64,000 nt of DNA. Source: Streptococcus mitis. Its GTDB lineage: Bacteria; Bacillota; Bacilli; Lactobacillales; Streptococcaceae. Position 1 is the first letter of the stretch; the number at the start of each line of letters is the position of its first letter. Under the pieces are notes generated by a model. It had not been told where the DNA came from and did no database searches. It saw only the letters and a list, made by a program, of their open reading frames with translations. Below, piece after piece: positions 20,732-30,873 of the stretch. The stretch is taken from positions 1 through 64,000 of the forward strand of contig NZ_NCVK01000010.1 in assembly GCF_002096845.1 (NCBI RefSeq), in the 5' to 3' direction. A program made the translations under genes and the position numbers.

Positions 20732-21982
20732 ATGGAGTTAGTGCATGGAATTTCAACACATTTTATCCAATCAAAAAAGTTTAAAACGAACAAAATCGCC
20801 GTGCGTTTTACCGCTCCATTGTCCCTTGATACGATTGCAGGTCGCATGTTGAGTGCGAGTATGCTAGAGACTGCTAATCAGATGTACCCCACTTCTCAAG
20901 ATTTGAGGAGACATTTAGCCAGTCTATACGGCACAGATATGTCAACTAATTGTTTCAGAAGAGGGCAAAGTCATATTGTAGAATTGACATTTACCTATGT
21001 TCGTGATGAGTTTTTAAGTAGGAAAAATGTGCTAACTTCTCAGATTTTGGAACTAGTAAAAGAAACTCTTTTTTCACCCATGCTAGTTGATAATGGATTT
21101 GATCCGTCCTTATTTGAAATTGAGAAAAAGCAATTGCTAGCAAGTTTAGCAGCTGATATGGATGATTCTTTTTATTTTGCACATAAAGAATTGGATAAAT
21201 TGTTTTTTCATGATGAACGTCTCCAATTGGAATATAGTGATTTACGAAATCGTATTTTAGATGAAACTCCACAAAGTTCTTATTCTTGTTTCCAAGAATT
21301 TTTGGCCAATGATCGAATCGATTTCTTTTTCCTAGGTGATTTTAATGAAGTTGAAATTCAAAATGTATTAGAATCATTTGGCTTTAAAGGTCGAGAAGGA
21401 GATGTGACGGTTCAGTATTGTCAGCCTTATTCCAATATCCTGCAAGAAGGTATGGTTCGGAAAAATGTGGGACAATCCATTTTGGAATTAGGTTATCATT
21501 GCCCTTCTGAATATGGCGATGAGCAACATTTACCCATGATTGTAATGAATGGTTTACTGGGTGGATTTGCTCACTCTAAACTATTTACAAATGTCCGTGA
21601 AAATGCTGGATTGGCTTATACTATTTCAAGTCAGCTCGATTTATTTAGTGGATTCTTGAGGATATATGCTGGTATCGATCGAGAAAATCGGAACCAGGCT
21701 CGTAAAATGATGAATAATCAACTGCTTGATTTAAAAAAAGGATATTTTACAGAACTTGAGTTAGAGCAGACCAAAGAAATGATTCGTCGGTCTTTATTAC
21801 TTTCTCAAGATAATCAAGGTTCATTGATTGAACGTACTTATCAAAATGCCTTACTTGGAAAATCCTCAGCAGACTTTAAAAGTTGGATTGCAAATCTCGA
21901 GCAAGTTGACAAAGATGCTATTTGTAGAGCAGCTAATAATGTGAAACTACAGGCGATTTACTTTATGGAAGGAATAGAATGA
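20732..21982 (+). CDS. M16-family peptidase-like protein (non-catalytic subunit)
   Basis: The 416-residue protein has the two-half M16 (pitrilysin/insulinase) fold but no HxxEH zinc motif in the N-terminal half, where the region reads MLETANQMYPTSQD. This resembles YmfF-type partners that pair with an active M16 subunit. It overlaps the next M16 gene, which has the zinc motif, by four bases. The TAAGGAGG ribosome site fits the ATG at 20732. The peptide substrate is unknown. Confidence 0.87.
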   Translation: MELVHGISTHFIQSKKFKTNKIAVRFTAPLSLDTIAGRMLSASMLETANQMYPTSQDLRRHLASLYGTDMSTNCFRRGQSHIVELTFTYVRDEFLSRKNVLTSQILELVKETLFSPMLVDNGFDPSLFEIEKKQLLASLAADMDDSFYFAHKELDKLFFHDERLQLEYSDLRNRILDETPQSSYSCFQEFLANDRIDFFFLGDFNEVEIQNVLESFGFKGREGDVTVQYCQPYSNILQEGMVRKNVGQSILELGYHCPSEYGDEQHLPMIVMNGLLGGFAHSKLFTNVRENAGLAYTISSQLDLFSGFLRIYAGIDRENRNQARKMMNNQLLDLKKGYFTELELEQTKEMIRRSLLLSQDNQGSLIERTYQNALLGKSSADFKSWIANLEQVDKDAICRAANNVKLQAIYFMEGIE

Positions 21983-23262
21983 CAAAGGTTGTTTTTGAAG
22001 AAAAATACTATCCAGCTGTAAAAGAAATGGTTTATCGAACTCGTTTGTCAAATGGATTGACAGTTGCTCTTTTACCTAAAAAGGAATTTAAAGAGGTTTA
22101 CGGGAGTGTAACTGTACAGTTTGGTTCGGTAGATACGCTTGTCACAGAAGTTGACGGAGATGTAAAACAATATCCTGCAGGAATTGCTCATTTTCTTGAA
22201 CATAAATTGTTTGAGAGAAAAGATTCTAGCGATTTGATGTCAGCTTTTACGAGTCTAGGTGCAGATAGTAATGCCTTTACAAGCTTTACAAAAACAAGTT
22301 ATCTTTTTTCAGCAACGGATCATTTTTTAGAAAATTTAGAGTTACTTGATGAATTGGTAACATCAGCACATTTTACTGAAGATTCCATTTTAAGAGAGCA
22401 GGATATTATTCAGCAAGAACGAGAAATGTATCAAGATGATCCAGATTCGTGTTTATTCTTTTCAACTTTAGCGAATTTGTATCCTGACACACCTTTAGCA
22501 ACTGATATAGTTGGAAGTGAGGAGTCCATTGCCCAAATCAATCTAACTAATTTGCAAGAAAATTTTACAAGGTTTTACAAACCTGTAAACATGTCTCTGT
22601 TTTTAGTTGGTAATTTTGATGTGGATCAAGTACAGGACTATTTTGAAAGAAAAGAACTGGAAGATTTAGATGTTCAGGAAGTAGTAAGAGAAAAAATTGT
22701 TTTACAGGCTGTAAAGCAAACAGACAGTATGAGAATGGAAGTATCTTCTCCCAAACTAGCGATTGGAGTTAGAGGTAAGCGAGAAGTTGCTGAGGCGGAT
22801 TGCTATCGACATCATATTTTATTAAAATTATTGTTTGCAATGATGTTTGGTTGGACTTCGGATCGTTTTCAAAAATTATATGAATCAGGTAAAATTGACA
22901 CATCCTTATCTCTTGAAGTTGAAGTTACAAGTCGCTTTCATTTTGTTATGTTGACAATGGATGCGAAAGAGCCAGTTGCTTTATCTCATCAATTTAGGAA
23001 GGCCATTCGTAATTTTACAAAGGATTTAGATATTACAGAGGATCATTTAGATATTATCAAAAGAGAGATGTTTGGAGAATTTTTCAGTAGCATGAACTCT
23101 CTTGAATTTATTGCAACGCAATATGATGCTTTTGAACATGGTGAGACAATTTTTGATTTACCAAAGATTTTACAGGAAATTACTTTAGAGGATGTCCTTG
23201 ATGCTGGACATCATTTAATAGATGATGGTGACATAGTTGATTTTACAATATTCCCATCGTAG
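21979..23262 (+). CDS. M16-family zinc peptidase
   Basis: The 427-residue protein carries the inverted zinc motif HFLEH (AGIAHFLEHKLFERK, about residue 70) with the downstream glutamate region REQDIIQQEREMYQDD. This is the catalytic half of the paired M16 system; the upstream gene encodes the likely partner. The pair commonly precedes rodZ-pgsA in streptococci. A role in processing small secreted peptides is possible but not shown here. Confidence 0.9.
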   Translation: MTKVVFEEKYYPAVKEMVYRTRLSNGLTVALLPKKEFKEVYGSVTVQFGSVDTLVTEVDGDVKQYPAGIAHFLEHKLFERKDSSDLMSAFTSLGADSNAFTSFTKTSYLFSATDHFLENLELLDELVTSAHFTEDSILREQDIIQQEREMYQDDPDSCLFFSTLANLYPDTPLATDIVGSEESIAQINLTNLQENFTRFYKPVNMSLFLVGNFDVDQVQDYFERKELEDLDVQEVVREKIVLQAVKQTDSMRMEVSSPKLAIGVRGKREVAEADCYRHHILLKLLFAMMFGWTSDRFQKLYESGKIDTSLSLEVEVTSRFHFVMLTMDAKEPVALSHQFRKAIRNFTKDLDITEDHLDIIKREMFGEFFSSMNSLEFIATQYDAFEHGETIFDLPKILQEITLEDVLDAGHHLIDDGDIVDFTIFPS

Positions 23263-23303
23263 TAACCTATCATAATAGACACTAGAAAGAAGGGATGACA
23301 AGT

Positions 23304-24146
23304 ATGAGAAAAAAAACAATTGGAGAGGTTTTACGATTAGCTAGAATCAATCAGGGATTGAGTTTAGATGAATTGCAGAAAAAGACAGAAATCCAGTTAG
23401 ATATGTTGGAAGCAATGGAAGCAGACGATTTCGATCAACTTCCAAGTCCTTTTTACACGCGTTCTTTCTTGAGAAAATATGCATGGGCTGTTGAGTTAGA
23501 TGACCAAATTGTTTTGGATGCTTATGATTCTGGGAGTATGATTACTTATGAGGAAGTGGATGTTGATGAAGATGAGTTGACAGGGCGCAGACGTTCAAGT
23601 AAGAAAAATAAGAAAAAAACATCATTTTTACCTTTATTTTATTTTATCCTTTTTGCTTTATCGATTTTAATTTTTGTGACCTATTATGTTTGGAACTATA
23701 TTCAAACTCAACCAGAGGGGCCTTCTCTTTCTAATTACAGTGTGGTTCAATCAACAAGTTCAATAAGTTCAACTAGCTCTGTTCCCCACTCCTCGAGTAG
23801 TAGTTCATCTAGCAGTTCTTCTAGTATAGAATCAGCTATAAGTGTATCAGGCGAAGGAAATCATGTAGAAATCGCTTATAAGACAAGTAAGGAAACAGTT
23901 AAATTGCAATTGGCAGTTTCAGATGTTACAAGTTGGGTCAGCGTTTCAGAAAGCGAACTTGAGGGCGGTGTAACCTTATCGCCAGAGAAGAAAAGTGCGG
24001 AAACAACAGTTGCAACTAAAAGTCCTGTAACAATTACGTTAGGTGTTGTAAAAGGTGTTGCTTTGACAGTAGATAATCAGACTGTTGATTTATCGAAATT
24101 AACAGCTCAGACTGGACAAATCACTGTAACCTTTACTAAAAATTAA
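23304..24146 (+). CDS. rodZ: RodZ-like cell-shape protein (HTH plus membrane anchor)
   Basis: The approximately 280-residue protein has an N-terminal Xre-type HTH (TIGEVLRLARINQGLSLDELQ), a basic juxtamembrane stretch, one membrane segment (about 107-130), a Ser-rich linker with a run of SSS residues (about 150-180), and a C-terminal DUF4115 domain. RodZ links MreB-type/elongation machinery to the membrane; in streptococci, which lack MreB, it works with MreCD. I prefer the ATG at 23304 over that at 23295 because AGAAGGG is better spaced. It lies ahead of pgsA, ecfA and mreCD. Confidence 0.88.
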   Translation: MRKKTIGEVLRLARINQGLSLDELQKKTEIQLDMLEAMEADDFDQLPSPFYTRSFLRKYAWAVELDDQIVLDAYDSGSMITYEEVDVDEDELTGRRRSSKKNKKKTSFLPLFYFILFALSILIFVTYYVWNYIQTQPEGPSLSNYSVVQSTSSISSTSSVPHSSSSSSSSSSSSIESAISVSGEGNHVEIAYKTSKETVKLQLAVSDVTSWVSVSESELEGGVTLSPEKKSAETTVATKSPVTITLGVVKGVALTVDNQTVDLSKLTAQTGQITVTFTKN

Positions 24147-24156
24147 GGAAAAACGA

Positions 24157-24702
24157 ATGAAAAAAGAACAAATTCCCAATCTCTTAACAATAGGTCGAAT
24201 TCTCTTTATACCTATTTTTATCTTTATTCTAACGATAGGAAATTCGATAGAGAGTCATATAGTGGCAGCTATTATCTTTGCTGTTGCCAGTATTACCGAC
24301 TATTTAGATGGATATTTAGCTCGTAAATGGAATGTGGTCAGTAATTTCGGTAAATTTGCAGATCCTATGGCGGATAAGTTACTAGTTATGTCGGCTTTTA
24401 TTATGTTGATTGAGTTAGGTATAGCTCCGGCTTGGATTGTTGCAGTGATTATCTGTCGTGAGTTAGCTGTGACAGGTTTAAGGCTTTTATTGGTTGAAAC
24501 TGGCGGGACAGTTTTAGCAGCAGCAATGCCTGGAAAAATTAAAACTTTCAGTCAGATGTTTGCCATTATTTTCTTGCTATTACATTGGACTTTGATTGGT
24601 CAAGTTCTACTTTATGTAGCCTTGTTTTTCACTATCTACTCTGGCTATGATTATTTCAAGGGTAGTGCCTATATATTTAAAGGGACATTTGGTTCGAAAT
24701 GA
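24157..24702 (+). CDS. pgsA: CDP-diacylglycerol-glycerol-3-phosphate 3-phosphatidyltransferase
   Basis: The 181-residue integral membrane enzyme makes phosphatidylglycerophosphate. It has the CDP-alcohol phosphotransferase motif DGYLARKWNVVSNFGKFADPMADK (Dx2DGx2ARx8Gx3Dx3D, about residues 50-75) and about five membrane segments. The next gene, ecfA1, overlaps by four bases, so the block is translationally coupled. Confidence 0.96.
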   Translation: MKKEQIPNLLTIGRILFIPIFIFILTIGNSIESHIVAAIIFAVASITDYLDGYLARKWNVVSNFGKFADPMADKLLVMSAFIMLIELGIAPAWIVAVIICRELAVTGLRLLLVETGGTVLAAAMPGKIKTFSQMFAIIFLLLHWTLIGQVLLYVALFFTIYSGYDYFKGSAYIFKGTFGSK

Positions 24703-25526
24703 AATCAGTAATTGATGTAAAAAATCTTTCTTTTCGTTATAAGGAAAGTCAGGAATACTATGATGTGAAGGATATTACGTTTCACGTGAAACGTGGAGAA
24801 TGGCTTTCGATTGTAGGGCATAATGGTAGTGGTAAATCAACGACGGTTCGCTTAATTGATGGCTTACTGGAAGCAGAATCCGGAGAGATTGTAATTGATG
24901 GCCAACTGCTGACTGAGGAAAATGTTTGGAATATACGTCGTCAAATCGGTATGGTTTTTCAAAATCCAGACAATCAATTTGTTGGAGCGACTGTTGAAGA
25001 TGATGTTGCCTTTGGTTTGGAAAATCAGGGACTTTCTCGTCAAGAAATGAAAAAGAGAGTGGAAGAAGCTCTGGATTTGGTTGGCATGTTAGACTTTAAA
25101 AAGAGAGAGCCAGCGCGTCTATCAGGTGGCCAAAAGCAACGTGTGGCCATTGCAGGTGTTGTAGCCCTAAGACCAGCTATTCTAATTCTAGATGAAGCAA
25201 CGAGTATGTTGGATCCTGAGGGGCGTAGAGAACTGATTGAGACAGTAAAAGGAATTCGAAAAGACTATGATATGACGGTCATTTCCATTACACATGATTT
25301 GGAAGAAGTTGCCATGAGTGACCGCGTATTGGTCATGAAAAAAGGGTCGATTGAATCAACTAGTAGTCCAAGAGAACTTTTCTCTCGAAATGATTTAGAT
25401 CAAATTGGATTAGACGATCCTTTTGCTAATCAATTAAAACATTCTTTGAGTCAGAATGGCTATGATTTACCTGAAAATTATTTGACAGAAAGTGAGCTAG
25501 AGGATAAGCTATGGGAATTGCTCTAG
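24699..25526 (+). CDS. ecfA1: ECF transporter ATPase A1
   Basis: The 275-residue ABC ATPase has Walker [10 protein letters not shown] (about 37-45), Q loop FQNPDNQF, signature LSGGQKQR and Walker [10 protein letters not shown]. EcfA1, EcfA2 and EcfT form the shared energising module for vitamin and metal uptake. The S component, which sets the substrate, is elsewhere. A parS palindrome lies in the coding sequence at 24778-24793, immediately before the Walker A region. Confidence 0.96.
   Translation: MKSVIDVKNLSFRYKESQEYYDVKDITFHVKRGEWLSIVGHNGSGKSTTVRLIDGLLEAESGEIVIDGQLLTEENVWNIRRQIGMVFQNPDNQFVGATVEDDVAFGLENQGLSRQEMKKRVEEALDLVGMLDFKKREPARLSGGQKQRVAIAGVVALRPAILILDEATSMLDPEGRRELIETVKGIRKDYDMTVISITHDLEEVAMSDRVLVMKKGSIESTSSPRELFSRNDLDQIGLDDPFANQLKHSLSQNGYDLPENYLTESELEDKLWELL
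24778..24793. other. parS: parS centromere-like site
   Basis: CGTTTCACGTGAAACG is a perfect palindrome containing the parS core TTTCACGTGAAA. It lies inside ecfA1, 21 kb from parB. The outer base pair differs from the 13561 site but remains self-complementary. Confidence 0.85.
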
Positions 25527-26350
25527 AAAATGTGAGTTTTACATATCAAGAAGGGACTCCCTTAGCTTCAACAGCTTTGTCGGATGTTTCTTTGACGATT
25601 GAAGATGGTTCTTATACGGCTTTAATTGGCCACACAGGTAGTGGCAAATCAACTATTTTACAACTTTTAAATGGTTTATTGGTTCCAAGTCAAGGGAGTG
25701 TGCGAGTTTTTGATACCTTAATCACTTCGACTTCTAAAAACAAAGATATTCGTCAAATTAGAAAACAGGTTGGCTTGGTATTTCAGTTTGCTGAAAATCA
25801 GATTTTTGAAGAAACGGTTTTGAAAGACGTTGCTTTTGGACCGCAAAATTTTGGTGTTTCTGAAGAAGATGCTGTGAAGATTGCGCGTGAGAAACTGGCT
25901 CTTGTTGGAATTGATGAATCACTTTTTGATCGCAGTCCGTTTGAGCTATCAGGTGGACAAATGAGACGTGTCGCCATTGCAGGCATACTTGCCATGGAAC
26001 CAGCCATATTAGTCTTAGATGAGCCCACAGCAGGCCTAGATCCTCTGGGAAGAAAAGAGCTGATGAATTTGTTCAAAAAACTCCACCAGTCAGGGATGAC
26101 CATTGTCTTGGTAACGCATTTGATGGATGATGTTGCTGAATATGCGAACCAAGTCTATGTAATGGAAAAGGGACGTTTAGTTAAGTTTGGTAAACCAAGT
26201 GATGTCTTTCAAGATGTTGTCTTTATGGAAGAAGTGCAGTTGGGAGTACCTAAAATTACGGCCTTTTGTAAACGATTGGCTGATAGAGGCGTATCATTTA
26301 AACGATTACCGATTAAGATAGAGGAGTTCAAGGAGTCGCTAAATGGATAG
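25511..26350 (+). CDS. ecfA2: ECF transporter ATPase A2
   Basis: The 279-residue ABC ATPase has Walker [10 protein letters not shown] (about 40-48), Q loop FQFAENQIF, signature LSGGQMRR and Walker [10 protein letters not shown]. Its start overlaps the end of ecfA1 by 16 bases and its end overlaps ecfT by eight bases. It pairs with EcfA1 as a heterodimer. Confidence 0.96.
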   Translation: MGIALENVSFTYQEGTPLASTALSDVSLTIEDGSYTALIGHTGSGKSTILQLLNGLLVPSQGSVRVFDTLITSTSKNKDIRQIRKQVGLVFQFAENQIFEETVLKDVAFGPQNFGVSEEDAVKIAREKLALVGIDESLFDRSPFELSGGQMRRVAIAGILAMEPAILVLDEPTAGLDPLGRKELMNLFKKLHQSGMTIVLVTHLMDDVAEYANQVYVMEKGRLVKFGKPSDVFQDVVFMEEVQLGVPKITAFCKRLADRGVSFKRLPIKIEEFKESLNG

Positions 26351-27137
26351 TATGATTTTGGGGCGTTATATTCCAGGAGATTCGATTGTTCACCGGTTGG
26401 ATCCACGTAGCAAATTACTGGCTATGATGCTACTGATTTTAATCGTTTTTTGGGCTAATAATCCCTTGACGAATTTAATTCTTTTTATAGCGACAGGGAT
26501 CTTTATTGCCTTGTCCGGAGTATCTCTTTCATTCTTTATTCAGGGCTTGAAATCTATGTTTTTCTTGATTGCCTTCACAACTATTTTTCAACTTTTTTTC
26601 ATTTCTAATGGGAATGTTTTATTTGAGTTTTCGTTTGTGAGAATCACGGATTATGCTTTGCAACAAGCTGGGATTATTTTTTGTCGTTTTGTATTGATTA
26701 TTCTCTTTTCAACTTTGTTAACCTTAACGACCATGCCCTTAAGTTTGGCATCAGCTGTCGAAGCTTTGTTAGCGCCTTTAAAGCGTGTGAAAGTTCCAGT
26801 TCATGAAATTGGTTTGATGCTGTCTATGAGTTTGCGTTTTGTCCCAACCTTGATGGATGATACGACGCGGATTATGAATGCGCAGAAAGCACGTGGAGTG
26901 GATTTTGGTGAAGGAAGCATCGTTCAAAAAGTAAAGGCGATGATTCCCATTTTGATTCCTCTTTTTGCGACAAGTTTAAAACGTGCAGATTCCTTGGCTA
27001 TCGCCATGGAAGCGCGTGGTTATCAGGGTGGAAAAGGCAGAAGTCAATACAGACAATTGAAATGGACTCGAAAGGATACGCTGACCATTCTTGTTGTTCT
27101 CGTACTTGGTTGTTGTTTATTTTTCTTAAAATCTTAG
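26343..27137 (+). CDS. ecfT: ECF transporter transmembrane protein T
   Basis: The 264-residue protein has about five to six membrane segments and two cytoplasmic coupling motifs, ARG at [11 protein letters not shown] and at [10 protein letters not shown], that dock on the EcfA ATPases. This is the CbiQ/EcfT family. It completes the ecfA1A2T module. Confidence 0.96.
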   Translation: MDSMILGRYIPGDSIVHRLDPRSKLLAMMLLILIVFWANNPLTNLILFIATGIFIALSGVSLSFFIQGLKSMFFLIAFTTIFQLFFISNGNVLFEFSFVRITDYALQQAGIIFCRFVLIILFSTLLTLTTMPLSLASAVEALLAPLKRVKVPVHEIGLMLSMSLRFVPTLMDDTTRIMNAQKARGVDFGEGSIVQKVKAMIPILIPLFATSLKRADSLAIAMEARGYQGGKGRSQYRQLKWTRKDTLTILVVLVLGCCLFFLKS

Positions 27138-27196
27138 TAGATTTCAGGAATCGATAAAAAAGTTACTGTAACAGTTTTTGATATAAAGGTAGGGAT

Positions 27197-28015
27197 ATGA
27201 ACCGTTTTAAAAAATCAAAATATGTCATTATTGTTTTTGTCACTGTTCTGCTTGTGTCAGCTCTCTTAGCGACGACTTATTCAAGTACAATTGTGACAAA
27301 ATTAGGAGATGGAATCTCATTGGTTGATAGAGTTGTACAAAAACCTTTTCAGTGGTTTGATTCTGTCAAATCAGATTTGGCTCATTTGACACGAACATAT
27401 AATGAAAATGAAAGTTTGAAGAAACAGATTTACCAATTAGAAGTGAAATCAAATGAGGCGGAAAGTTTAAAGACAGAAAATGAACAATTGCGTCAACTGC
27501 TTGGTATGAAGTCCAAGTTGCAAGCTACAAAGACTTTGGCAGCAGATGTTATTATGCGTTCTCCGGTATCTTGGAAGCAGGAATTGACCTTAGATGTAGG
27601 TAAATCAAAAGGGGCTTCTGAGAACATGTTAGCTATTGCAAATGGTGGCTTGATTGGGAGTGTTTCAAAAGTAGAGGAGAACTCTACTATAGTCAACCTT
27701 CTGACTAATACGGAAAATGCTGATAAGATTTCTGTTAAAATTCAACACGGCACTACCACAATTTATGGAATTATTGTTGGCTACGACAAGGAAAATGAAG
27801 TTCTTAAAATTAGTCAATTAAATAGTAATAGCGATATTAGTACAGGCGATAAGGTGACAACGGGTGGATTAGGAAACTTTAACGTTGCGGATATTCCTGT
27901 TGGTGAAGTGGTTGCCACAACGCATAGTACAGACTATTTGACACGAGAAGTAACTGTTAAATTGAGTGCAGATACTCATAATGTGGATGTGATAGAATTA
28001 GTGGGGAATTCATGA
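27197..28015 (+). CDS. mreC: Cell-shape protein MreC
   Basis: The 272-residue protein has one N-terminal membrane segment (about 9-29), a coiled coil (about 70-100) and the beta-rich MreC domain (about 110-270, with GGLIGSV and GDKVTTGGLG). In cocci lacking MreB, MreC with MreD directs peripheral wall synthesis. It overlaps mreD by four bases. Confidence 0.95.
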   Translation: MNRFKKSKYVIIVFVTVLLVSALLATTYSSTIVTKLGDGISLVDRVVQKPFQWFDSVKSDLAHLTRTYNENESLKKQIYQLEVKSNEAESLKTENEQLRQLLGMKSKLQATKTLAADVIMRSPVSWKQELTLDVGKSKGASENMLAIANGGLIGSVSKVEENSTIVNLLTNTENADKISVKIQHGTTTIYGIIVGYDKENEVLKISQLNSNSDISTGDKVTTGGLGNFNVADIPVGEVVATTHSTDYLTREVTVKLSADTHNVDVIELVGNS

Positions 28016-28509
28016 TGAGACAGTTGAAGCGGGTTGGAGTGTTTTTATTGCTTCCTTTCTTTGTTCTAATTGACGCCCATATTAGCCAGCTTCTGGGCTC
28101 ATTTTTCCCCCATGTACATTTGGCTAGTCATTTTCTGTTTTTATTTCTCTTATTTGAGACGATAGAAGTATCAGAGTATCTCTACCTAGTCTATTGTTTT
28201 GTGATAGGCTTGGTTTACGATGTTTACTTTTTCCATCTAATAGGGATTGCAACTCTCTTATTTATCTTATTGGGAGCCTTTCTTCATAAATTGAATAGTG
28301 TTATTTTATTGAATCGTTGGACAAGAATCTTGGCTATGATTGTTATGAGTTTTCTATTTGATATGGGAGCTTATCTCTTTGCATTAGCGGTAGGTTTAAC
28401 TCTAGATAGTCTGCCGATTTTTATCGTTTATAGCCTAGTACCATCCATGATTTTAAATCTTGCGTGGATGCTTATTTTTCAGTTTATTTTTGAAAGATAT
28501 TATCTATAA
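28012..28509 (+). CDS. mreD: Cell-shape protein MreD
   Basis: The 165-residue protein has about five hydrophobic segments and belongs to the MreD family by size, topology and position after mreC. It acts with MreC in wall elongation. The pcsB gene follows after 93 bases, which contain a WalR-type site. Confidence 0.92.
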   Translation: MMRQLKRVGVFLLLPFFVLIDAHISQLLGSFFPHVHLASHFLFLFLLFETIEVSEYLYLVYCFVIGLVYDVYFFHLIGIATLLFILLGAFLHKLNSVILLNRWTRILAMIVMSFLFDMGAYLFALAVGLTLDSLPIFIVYSLVPSMILNLAWMLIFQFIFERYYL

Positions 28510-28523
28510 GAAAGAAACAAAAA

Positions 28524-28570
28524 TGTAACAAAGGCGTAATATTCATTAGGCCTTTTTTTGGTATACTATT
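28524..28570 (+). promoter_or_regulatory. pcsB promoter with WalR (VicR) box
   Basis: TGTAAC-N5-CGTAAT (28524-28540) is one mismatch from the WalR consensus TGTWAH-N5-TGTWAH. A -10-like TATACTATT follows at 28562-28570. WalRK is known to be the key activator of pcsB in pneumococcus. Confidence 0.75.
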
Positions 28571-28602
28571 ATTGTCTTTAAAAGAAGGAGTATCTACGTA
28601 AT

Positions 28603-29790
28603 ATGAAGAAAAAAATCTTAGCGTCACTTTTATTAAGTACAGTAATGGTTTCTCAAGTAGCTGTTTTAACAACTGCGCATGCAGAAACGACTGATGACAA
28701 AATTGCTGCTCAAGATAATAAAATTAGTAACTTAACAGCACAACAACAAGAAGCCCAAAAACAAGTTGACCAAATTCAGGAGCAAGTATCAGCTATTCAA
28801 GCTGAGCAATCTAACTTGCAAGCTGAAAATGATAGATTACAAGCAGAATCTAAAAAACTTGAGAATGAGATTACAGAACTTTCTAAAAATATTGTGTCTC
28901 GTAATGATTCTTTGGAAAAGCAAGCTCGTAGTGCTCAAACAAATGGAGCTGCAACTAGCTACATTAATACAATCGTAAACTCAAAATCAATTACAGAAGC
29001 TATTTCACGTGTTGCAGCAATGAATGAAATTGTATCTGCTAACAACAAAATGTTGGAACAACAAAAAGCAGATAAAAAAGCAATTTCTGAGAAGCAAGTG
29101 GCAAACAATGACGCAATTAATACAGTTATTGCAAATCAACAGAAGTTGTCTGATGATGCTCAAGCTCTAACAACAAAACAAGCTGAGTTGAAAGCTGCAG
29201 AATTAAATCTTGCTGCTGAAAAAGCGACAGCAGAAGATGAAAAAGCAAGTTTGCTAGAGAAAAAAGCAGAAGCAGTAGCGGCAGCAAAGGCAGCAGCAGA
29301 GGCAGAAGCAGCTTATAAAGCAAAACAAGCAAGCCAACAACAAACAGTTGTTGCTTCTGGAAATACGACATTTGCAGCACAGGTTCAAGCTGTAGCTTCT
29401 TCGGAATCAACAACATATACTCCTGTAGCAGTTAAACAACGTCCAACATACAGTACAAATGCTTCAAGTTATCCAATTGGAGAATGTACATGGGGAGTTA
29501 AAACATTAGCACCTTGGGCTGGAGACTATTGGGGTAATGGAGCACAGTGGGCTACAAGCGCAGCTGCTGCAGGATTCCGTACAGGTTCAACACCTCAAGT
29601 TGGTGCGATTGCATGTTGGAATGATGGTGGATATGGACACGTAGCAGTAGTTACAGCTGTTTCATCATCAACAAGTATTCAAGTATCAGAATCAAATTAT
29701 GCAGGTAATCGTACAATTGGAAATCACCGTGGATGGTTCAATCCAACAACGACTTCTGAAGGTTTTGTGACATATATTTATGCAGACTAA
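28603..29790 (+). CDS. pcsB: Septal peptidoglycan hydrolase PcsB
   Basis: The 395-residue secreted protein has a signal peptide ending AHA (about residues 1-27), a long coiled coil (about 30-220) that contacts FtsEX, an Ala-rich linker, and a C-terminal CHAP domain (about 280-395) with catalytic Cys in GECTWGVK and His in GYGHVAVV. It splits daughter cells. AAGGAG precedes the ATG. A WalR-type site lies upstream. Confidence 0.96.
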   Translation: MKKKILASLLLSTVMVSQVAVLTTAHAETTDDKIAAQDNKISNLTAQQQEAQKQVDQIQEQVSAIQAEQSNLQAENDRLQAESKKLENEITELSKNIVSRNDSLEKQARSAQTNGAATSYINTIVNSKSITEAISRVAAMNEIVSANNKMLEQQKADKKAISEKQVANNDAINTVIANQQKLSDDAQALTTKQAELKAAELNLAAEKATAEDEKASLLEKKAEAVAAAKAAAEAEAAYKAKQASQQQTVVASGNTTFAAQVQAVASSESTTYTPVAVKQRPTYSTNASSYPIGECTWGVKTLAPWAGDYWGNGAQWATSAAAAGFRTGSTPQVGAIACWNDGGYGHVAVVTAVSSSTSIQVSESNYAGNRTIGNHRGWFNPTTTSEGFVTYIYAD

Positions 29791-29796
29791 TTAGAG

Positions 29797-29824
29797 AGAG
29801 GGACTCGAATAGAGCCCTCTTTTT
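29797..29824 (+). terminator. pcsB terminator
   Basis: Stem AGAGGG/CCCTCT with a 12-base loop is followed by TTTTT. Confidence 0.85.
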
Positions 29825-30015
29825 CAGATTTTACCAGGGACAATCCCTATTAAAAATTATATCAAAATAGCTTGAAAATGTTGGAAAAGTATGGTAAAAT
29901 GAAAATTGTCGTGTGAACGATAATACTCATTCTTGATGAATTGTGAAGCAGTTGCCCTTGGGTCGTTTTGCAAGTTGAAGTCAAGAAGAGGAAAAAACAA
30001 AAAGGAGAAATACTC

Positions 30016-30795
30016 ATGGCAGTAATTTCAATGAAACAACTTCTTGAGGCTGGTGTACACTTTGGTCACCAAACTCGTCGCTGGAACCCTAAGATGGCTA
30101 AATACATCTTTACAGAGCGTAACGGAATCCACGTTATCGACTTGCAACAAACTGTAAAATACGCTGACCAAGCATACGACTTCATGCGTGATGCGGCAGC
30201 TAACGATGCAGTTGTATTGTTCGTTGGTACTAAGAAACAAGCAGCTGATGCAGTTGCTGAAGAAGCAGTACGTTCAGGTCAATACTTCATCAACCACCGT
30301 TGGTTGGGTGGAACTCTTACAAACTGGGGAACAATCCAAAAACGTATCGCTCGTTTGAAAGAAATCAAACGTATGGAAGAAGATGGAACTTTCGAAGTTC
30401 TTCCTAAGAAAGAAGTTGCACTTCTTAACAAACAACGTGCACGTCTTGAAAAATTCTTGGGTGGTATCGAAGATATGCCTCGTATCCCAGATGTGATGTA
30501 CGTAGTTGACCCACATAAAGAGCAAATCGCTGTTAAAGAAGCTAAAAAATTGGGAATCCCAGTTGTAGCGATGGTTGACACAAACACTGATCCAGATGAT
30601 ATCGATGTAATCATCCCAGCTAACGATGACGCTATCCGAGCTGTTAAATTGATTACAGCTAAATTGGCTGACGCTATCATCGAAGGACGTCAAGGTGAGG
30701 ATGCAGTAGCAGTTGAAGCAGAATTTGCAGCTTCAGAAACTCAAGCAGATTCAATTGAAGAAATCGTTGAAGTTGTAGAAGGCGACAACGCTTAA
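30016..30795 (+). CDS. rpsB: 30S ribosomal protein S2
   Basis: The 259-residue protein starts [27 protein letters not shown], a textbook S2 N-terminus, and has the SelS2-like motif [13 protein letters not shown] chose the ATG at 30016 with AAAGGAGAAAT; the non-ATG start at 29968 is not supported. It forms an operon with tsf. The 220-base leader (29797-30015) has a likely promoter (TTGAAA then TGGTAAAAT near 29890) and room for leader regulation. Confidence 0.97.
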
Positions 30796-30816
30796 TTTAT
30801 ACAAATAGTAATTACC

Positions 30817-30852
30817 TAGGAGGGCGGGGCTTAGCCCGGCTCTCCTATTTTT
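30817..30852 (+). terminator. Strong hairpin between rpsB and tsf (attenuator)
   Basis: TAGGAGGGCGGGGC pairs with the downstream CCCGGCTCTCCTA around a TTAG loop and is followed by a T stretch. It probably sets the ratio of S2 to EF-Ts transcripts rather than ending all transcription, because tsf has no clear promoter of its own. Confidence 0.75.
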
Positions 30853-30873
30853 AAAAAATATAGGAGAATCAAA

